A stretch of 64,000 nt of DNA, from contig NZ_ARVW01000001.1 of the NCBI RefSeq assembly GCF_000384315.1, positions 3,844,157 through 3,908,156 of the forward strand, in the 5' to 3' direction. Shown in pieces: positions 60,059-64,000 of this stretch. Every line of letters starts with the position of its first letter. Position 1 is the stretch's first letter. A program made the position numbers and the translations under genes. Below the pieces are notes generated by a model. The model searched no databases. It was not told the DNA's origin and saw only the letters and a list, made by a program, of their open reading frames with translations. The stretch is from Amycolatopsis nigrescens CSC17Ta-90 (GTDB lineage Bacteria; Actinomycetota; Actinomycetes; Mycobacteriales; Pseudonocardiaceae).

Positions 60059-60299
60059 CGGGCAACCATAAGTGCCAACGCTCCCACCCCGCAGTGGGTT
60101 CTCAGCGGGCTTTCATGTACGGCGAATGAGGTATAGGCCGGCCCGCGAGTACCGCAGAAGACGCACACCAGGTCACGTTGTTGGACGGACGCGGTGCGGC
60201 GCCGGATTGAGCACAGTAGTGCATACGGGCTCTGCGATCGGTGGGGCATCGCCGACAGAGGACGCCTGGAATGCCTGGTCTTTCTATCTCGCGCTGTAG
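60059..60299. other. Divergent region between the two-component and ABC-transporter operons
   Basis: About 240 bases holding the two promoters. No gene is credible. A 20-base inverted repeat follows it. Confidence 0.5.
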
Positions 60300-60348
60300 C
60301 GACGGCACGCCCGGTTCCGAAACCCCCACGGAACCTGGCGTGCCGTCG
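60300..60348 (+). promoter_or_regulatory. 20-bp inverted repeat at the start of the ABC ATPase gene
   Basis: CGACGGCACGCC-C-GGTTCCG (60300-60319) pairs with CGGAACC-T-GGCGTGCCGTCG (60329-60348) around a nine-base loop. The likely GTG start (60340) is in the right arm, so the hairpin could hide it from ribosomes, or could terminate transcription early. It could also be an operator for the response regulator. Confidence 0.65.
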
Positions 60349-61089
60349 GCCGCACCCGAGGAACGACCGGTCGCCGGGGTCAGCCGCGCGACCAAGATCT
60401 ACGGCCACGGGGACGCCGCGGTGACCGCGCTGGACGAGGTCACGGTTTCCTTTCCCCGTGCCACGCTCACCGCGATCATGGGCCCTTCCGGCTCCGGCAA
60501 GTCGACCCTGCTGCACTGCCTCGCCGGGCTGGACACGCTGACCGGCGGCACCGCCACCATCGAGGGCAGGGACCTGGCCGCGTTGTCCGACACCGGGCTG
60601 ACCCTGCTGCGACGGGAACGCATCGGTTTCGTGTTCCAGTCCTTCAACCTGCTGCCCACCCTGTCCGCCGGTGAGAACATCACGTTGCCGCTCGACCTGG
60701 CTGGCAGGTCGGTCGACCGGGTCTGGTTCGACACCCTGGTCGCCGCGGTGGGCCTCACCGACCGGCTCGGCCACCGGCCTGCCCGGCTTTCCGGCGGCCA
60801 GCAGCAGCGGGTCGCGGTGGCCAGGGCGCTGATCACCCGGCCGGCGGTGGTGTTCGCGGACGAGCCGACCGGCAACCTGGACAGCCGCAGCGGCACCGAG
60901 CTGCTCGAGCTGCTGCGCCGGTCGGTGCGCGACCTGGACCAGTCGGTGATCATGGTGACGCACGACCCGGTCGCCGCCGGCTACGCCGACCAGGTCGTCT
61001 ACCTCGCCGACGGGCGGGTGGTGGACACCATGCTGCGGCCCACCGCCGAGCGGGTACTGGACCGGATGAAGACGATCGGCGGCTCGTGA
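60340..61089 (+). CDS. MacB/LolD-type ABC transporter ATPase
   Basis: 249 residues from GTG 60340. Walker A GPSGSGKST, Q-loop FVFQSFNLLPTLSAGENI, signature LSGGQQQR, Walker B VVFADEPTGNLDS and the switch His in VIMVTHDP. The start gives the normal MacB ATPase length; ATG 60241 or 60271 would add ~25-35 residues of atypical Pro/Thr-rich sequence encoded across the hairpin. Partners the following FtsX-like permease. Confidence 0.9.
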   Translation: MPSAAPEERPVAGVSRATKIYGHGDAAVTALDEVTVSFPRATLTAIMGPSGSGKSTLLHCLAGLDTLTGGTATIEGRDLAALSDTGLTLLRRERIGFVFQSFNLLPTLSAGENITLPLDLAGRSVDRVWFDTLVAAVGLTDRLGHRPARLSGGQQQRVAVARALITRPAVVFADEPTGNLDSRSGTELLELLRRSVRDLDQSVIMVTHDPVAAGYADQVVYLADGRVVDTMLRPTAERVLDRMKTIGGS

Positions 61090-61117
61090 TGGGCGACCTT
61101 TACGATCGCGAGTACTG

Positions 61118-63649
61118 ATGCTGCGGCTCGCACTCCGGGAGACCTGGGCGCGAAAGCGGCGTCTCGCCGGCACCATGTTCGCCGTCTTCCTCGGCGTCGC
61201 CCTGCTGAGCGGCACCTTCGTGCTGTCCGACACGCTGACCCGCAGCGTCAACCAATCGCTGTCCGACACCTTTTCCGGGATCAGCGTGGTGGTGCGGTCC
61301 AGCCAGGCGCTGGACCCCAGCCCGCGCCCGGACCGCAGCACCCTGCCCGCGGAGCTGGTCACCGCGGTGGCCGCGGTGCCCGGGGTGGCCGAGGCCGCGC
61401 CGGTGATCGGCGGCTACGCGCAGATCCTCGGCCGCGACGGCCGCGCGGCGCTGGGGGACGGTTTCCGGGTCGGCGCCAGCTGGATCGGCGAGACCCCGCT
61501 GAACAACTACCGGCTCGCCGAGGGCCGGAGCCCGGCCGCGGACCATGAAGTGGTCATCGACCGCTCCACGGCCAGGGCGGTCGGGCTGACCCTGGGCACC
61601 AGTACCACCGTGCTGGCACCGGAACCGCATCCGGTGACCGTGGTCGGCATCGCCACCTTCGGCAGCGCCGACGGTTTCCTCGGCAGCTCCTACGTCGGGT
61701 TCACCCTTGCCGCGGCGGAAAAGCACCTCGGCAAGCCGGGCCAGGTGTCGAACATCTTCGTGCACGCGCAACCCGGAGTGGCGAAGGCGGACTTGGCGGC
61801 CAGCATCTCGGCCGTGCTGCCGCCGGGCGTGCAGGCCGTCGTCGGGTCGGAGGCCTCCGCGGAGGCGACCGGGGTGATCAACGAGGGACTGCTGGTCAAC
61901 CTGAACCTGGTGATGTCCGGGCTGGCCGCGCTGAGCCTGCTGGTCGCGATCTTCTCGATCTACAACACGCAGTCCATCCTGACCGCCCAGCGCACCCGCG
62001 AGTTGGCCCTGCTGCGCGCGGTCGGCGCGAGCAAGCGGCAGGTGCTGCTCGGCGCGCTCGGTGAGGCCGGCATCGTCGGCGCGGTGGCCGCCCTGTTCGG
62101 CCTCGGCGGCGGGCTGCTGCTCACCCTCGGCCTCAAGGGCGCCTTCGCCGGGTTCAACGTGATGCTGCCGGGCAGCGGTCTCGTGGTGCGCCCGGCCGGG
62201 CTGCTGATCTCCTTCGCGGCCGGGGTGCTGGCCACCGTGCTGGCCGGCCTGGTGCCCGCGCTCCGCGCGTCCAGGGTCGCGCCGCTGGCCGCGCTGCGGG
62301 ACGTGGAGGCCCGCGCCGCGAACCCGGGCGGTGCCAGGGCGCCGATCGGGCTCGGGCTGCTCGGGTTCGGAGTGCTCGGCGTGGTCGGTTCGATGGCTGG
62401 GCTCGGCGTGGTCACCGGTGGTGTCGGCGTGCTGCTGGTGGTGGCGGGCGCGATCGCGCTCGGGCCGATCGCGGCGGGCCCGGCGATGAAGTACTTCAGC
62501 GCGCCGTTCGGTGCGCGCCGCGGCGCTCCGCTGGATCTGGCCGTGCGCAACGCGGTCCGCGACCCGCATCGGGTGGCCGGCGCGGCCACCGCGCTGCTGG
62601 TGGGCACCCTGCTGGTGACGCTGGCGACGGTGCTGGCCGGTTCGCTGCGCGCCTCACTGGACGCGGCCGCCGCCGGTTCGCTGCGGGCGGACCTGGTGAT
62701 CAGCGCGCCGGGGGCGAACGGGGCCACCTCGGGGCTTGGCACCGGCGTGGTCACCGCCGTCCGGCACGGTGACGGGGTCGGCAAGGCCGCCGCGCTCGGC
62801 ACCGGCCGGGTGCTGGCCGGTGGCGCCGGGCAGGCGGTCACCGTGGCCGACCCCGGGCAACTGGACGGGCTGGTCGAGTTCGAGTTCCGCTCCGGCGACC
62901 CGGCCGGCCTGCACGGCGACGCGGTCGCGGTTCGCCAGGCCTTCGCCGAGGAAAGGGGCTGGCGCAGCGGGGACACGGTGCCGATCGGCTTCCCGGACGG
63001 GGCCACCGTGCACACCCCGATCGCCGCCGTGTTCGCCGCGCCGGGCCTGGTGCGCGACGTGGTGCTGCCGCCGGAAACCTGGGCCGCGCACAACGGGCAG
63101 CAGGGCGCGAGCGAGGTGCTCGTCGATCTCCAGCCCGGCGCCGACCGGGCGCGCACGATCAGCGCGCTGGAGCACGCGATGCGGGCGTTCGGTGATCCGC
63201 CGGTGCGGGACCGGCAGGAGTACATCGACTCGGAGACCGAGGCCGTCGGCACCGCGCTGAACCTGGTGTACGCGATGCTGGCGCTCGCCGTGCTGATCGC
63301 GGTGCTCGGGATCGCGAACACCGTTTCGCTGTCGGTCTTCGAGCGCACCCGCGAACTGGGGCTGCTGCGCGCGGTCGGGCTGACCCGCGGCCAGACCAGG
63401 ACCACGGTGCGCTCCGAAGCCGTGCTGATGTCGGTGTTCGGCAGTTTGGGCGGGGTGCTGCTCGGCTGCCTCGCCGGCGCGGTGACCGTGCTTTCCGCGA
63501 ACTCGATCTTGCTGACCCAACTGGAACTTCCGGTGCTGCCGCTGGTGATCATCCTGATCGCCGGCGCACTGTCCGGGGTGCTGGCCGCCGCGAGGCCGGC
63601 CAGCAGAGCCGCCCGGCTCAACGTCCTGACCGCTATTTCTGCGAGTTGA
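61118..63649 (+). CDS. FtsX-like ABC permease (two-block, MacB type)
   Basis: 843 residues. The first FtsX core is LVNLNLVMSGLAALSLLVAI with RTRELALLRAVGASKRQVLL; the second is LVYAMLALAVLIAVLGIANT with FERTRELGLLRAVGLTRGQT. Large extracytoplasmic domains follow the first span. With the ATPase it forms a mechanotransmission or export complex that acts on the envelope or on antibiotics; substrate unknown. Divergent from the two-component system that probably controls it. Confidence 0.93.
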   Translation: MLRLALRETWARKRRLAGTMFAVFLGVALLSGTFVLSDTLTRSVNQSLSDTFSGISVVVRSSQALDPSPRPDRSTLPAELVTAVAAVPGVAEAAPVIGGYAQILGRDGRAALGDGFRVGASWIGETPLNNYRLAEGRSPAADHEVVIDRSTARAVGLTLGTSTTVLAPEPHPVTVVGIATFGSADGFLGSSYVGFTLAAAEKHLGKPGQVSNIFVHAQPGVAKADLAASISAVLPPGVQAVVGSEASAEATGVINEGLLVNLNLVMSGLAALSLLVAIFSIYNTQSILTAQRTRELALLRAVGASKRQVLLGALGEAGIVGAVAALFGLGGGLLLTLGLKGAFAGFNVMLPGSGLVVRPAGLLISFAAGVLATVLAGLVPALRASRVAPLAALRDVEARAANPGGARAPIGLGLLGFGVLGVVGSMAGLGVVTGGVGVLLVVAGAIALGPIAAGPAMKYFSAPFGARRGAPLDLAVRNAVRDPHRVAGAATALLVGTLLVTLATVLAGSLRASLDAAAAGSLRADLVISAPGANGATSGLGTGVVTAVRHGDGVGKAAALGTGRVLAGGAGQAVTVADPGQLDGLVEFEFRSGDPAGLHGDAVAVRQAFAEERGWRSGDTVPIGFPDGATVHTPIAAVFAAPGLVRDVVLPPETWAAHNGQQGASEVLVDLQPGADRARTISALEHAMRAFGDPPVRDRQEYIDSETEAVGTALNLVYAMLALAVLIAVLGIANTVSLSVFERTRELGLLRAVGLTRGQTRTTVRSEAVLMSVFGSLGGVLLGCLAGAVTVLSANSILLTQLELPVLPLVIILIAGALSGVLAAARPASRAARLNVLTAISAS

Positions 63650-63709
63650 AAAATGACCACCATTATTGAGCCAGACCACGTAAAATCGTTACCCAGCCGC
63701 GGAGGTCAC
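63650..63709. other. Low-GC spacer after the FtsX-like gene
   Basis: AAAAATGACCACCATTATTG and GTAAAATCGTTA are A/T-rich. A promoter for the last gene probably lies here. Confidence 0.4.
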
Positions 63710-64000
63710 ATGGTGAACGTGCTGCTGTTGGGCGCCGCCGGAGTAGCCGGCCGCGCTGCGCTGACCGCTCTGACGAGCGAGGGTCATCCGGTCACGGTCT
63801 GGGACAACCAGCGCCTCCCGGTGGGGGTTCCGGTCGCCGGCGGGCCGATCAGCGTGGACCTGGTCGGCGGTTTCGACGCCGTGGTGGACCTGCGGCCGAG
63901 CTGCGAGCTGCCCGACCGCGGGGTCGCGGACCTGGTCAGCACCTGCATCGCGGCCGGTGTTCCCCGGCTCATCCGCGGTTCGGTCACCTGCGGCTACGCC
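63710..64000 (+). CDS. NAD(P)-binding Rossmann-fold protein (3' truncated by window)
   Basis: At least 97 residues from ATG 63710 behind GGAGGTCAC. It begins with a dinucleotide-binding loop (VNVLLLGAAGVAGRAALTAL, then TSEGHPVTVWD) like saccharopine dehydrogenase/epimerase families, followed by VVDLRPSCELPDRG. The C-terminus is outside the window, so the enzyme type is open. Confidence 0.75.
   Translation, partial: MVNVLLLGAAGVAGRAALTALTSEGHPVTVWDNQRLPVGVPVAGGPISVDLVGGFDAVVDLRPSCELPDRGVADLVSTCIAAGVPRLIRGSVTCGYA

Overview
The window is about 64 kb of very GC-rich chromosomal DNA from an actinomycete, most likely a member of the Pseudonocardiaceae close to Amycolatopsis. Evidence: a mycothiol synthase gene, a DUF3073 gene, GlnR, frequent GTG starts, leaderless promoters, and palindromic 3'-end elements of a kind I associate with Amycolatopsis. 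No rRNA, tRNA, CRISPR array, transposase or phage gene was seen. The window cuts a TctA-like transporter gene at its left edge and a Rossmann-fold gene at its right edge.

Positions 1-25,000 and 37,228-38,376 match, from memory, the gene order of Mycobacterium tuberculosis Rv0810c-Rv0823c. In order: DUF3073, YgfZ, PabC, nitrobindin, SseC-CysA, a thioredoxin-like protein, LmeA, GlnR, MshD, Pst transport, PhoU, an LCP cell-wall ligase and a tRNA-dihydrouridine synthase. The shared themes are sulfur transfer (cysA-sseC behind a Cys-containing leader peptide), nitrogen control (GlnR), phosphate uptake (pstSCAB with a PHO box, phoU facing it) and envelope assembly. Additions include an RsiG-type c-di-GMP-binding anti-sigma factor, an asparaginase and pxpBC.

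Positions 25,271-37,140 lie between the LCP gene and the dihydrouridine synthase gene and are the most interesting part. A GGDEF diguanylate cyclase is divergent from an operon-like run of eight genes: a lipoprotein binding protein, two Opp/Nik-type permeases, a two-domain ABC ATPase, a SAM methyltransferase, a cysteine-synthase-like PLP enzyme, a DUF364-like protein and an MFS exporter. A Zur-like palindrome lies in front of the first gene. Importer, exporter, three small-molecule enzymes and a putative zinc operator together suggest an undescribed metallophore (zincophore) system. Next come a YidC paralogue, a DUF6412 protein and a short Rho paralogue that lacks the usual N-terminal domain.

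Positions 38,491-52,439 hold unlinked housekeeping and accessory genes: isochorismatase-like hydrolase, DUF2339 protein, SMI1/KNR4, NUDIX, Lrp regulator, Cu/Zn SOD, EamA exporter, beta-propeller, lysA, a dapA-like gene, an XRE regulator and an amidohydrolase. From 52,873 onward are a flavin amine oxidase, a DHFR-like reductase, a four-gene multicopper-oxidase operon that includes a free-standing glutamyl-tRNA-reductase dimerisation-like domain, and a two-component system divergent from a MacB/FtsX-type ABC transporter. Long palindromes of three sequence families recur at gene ends.
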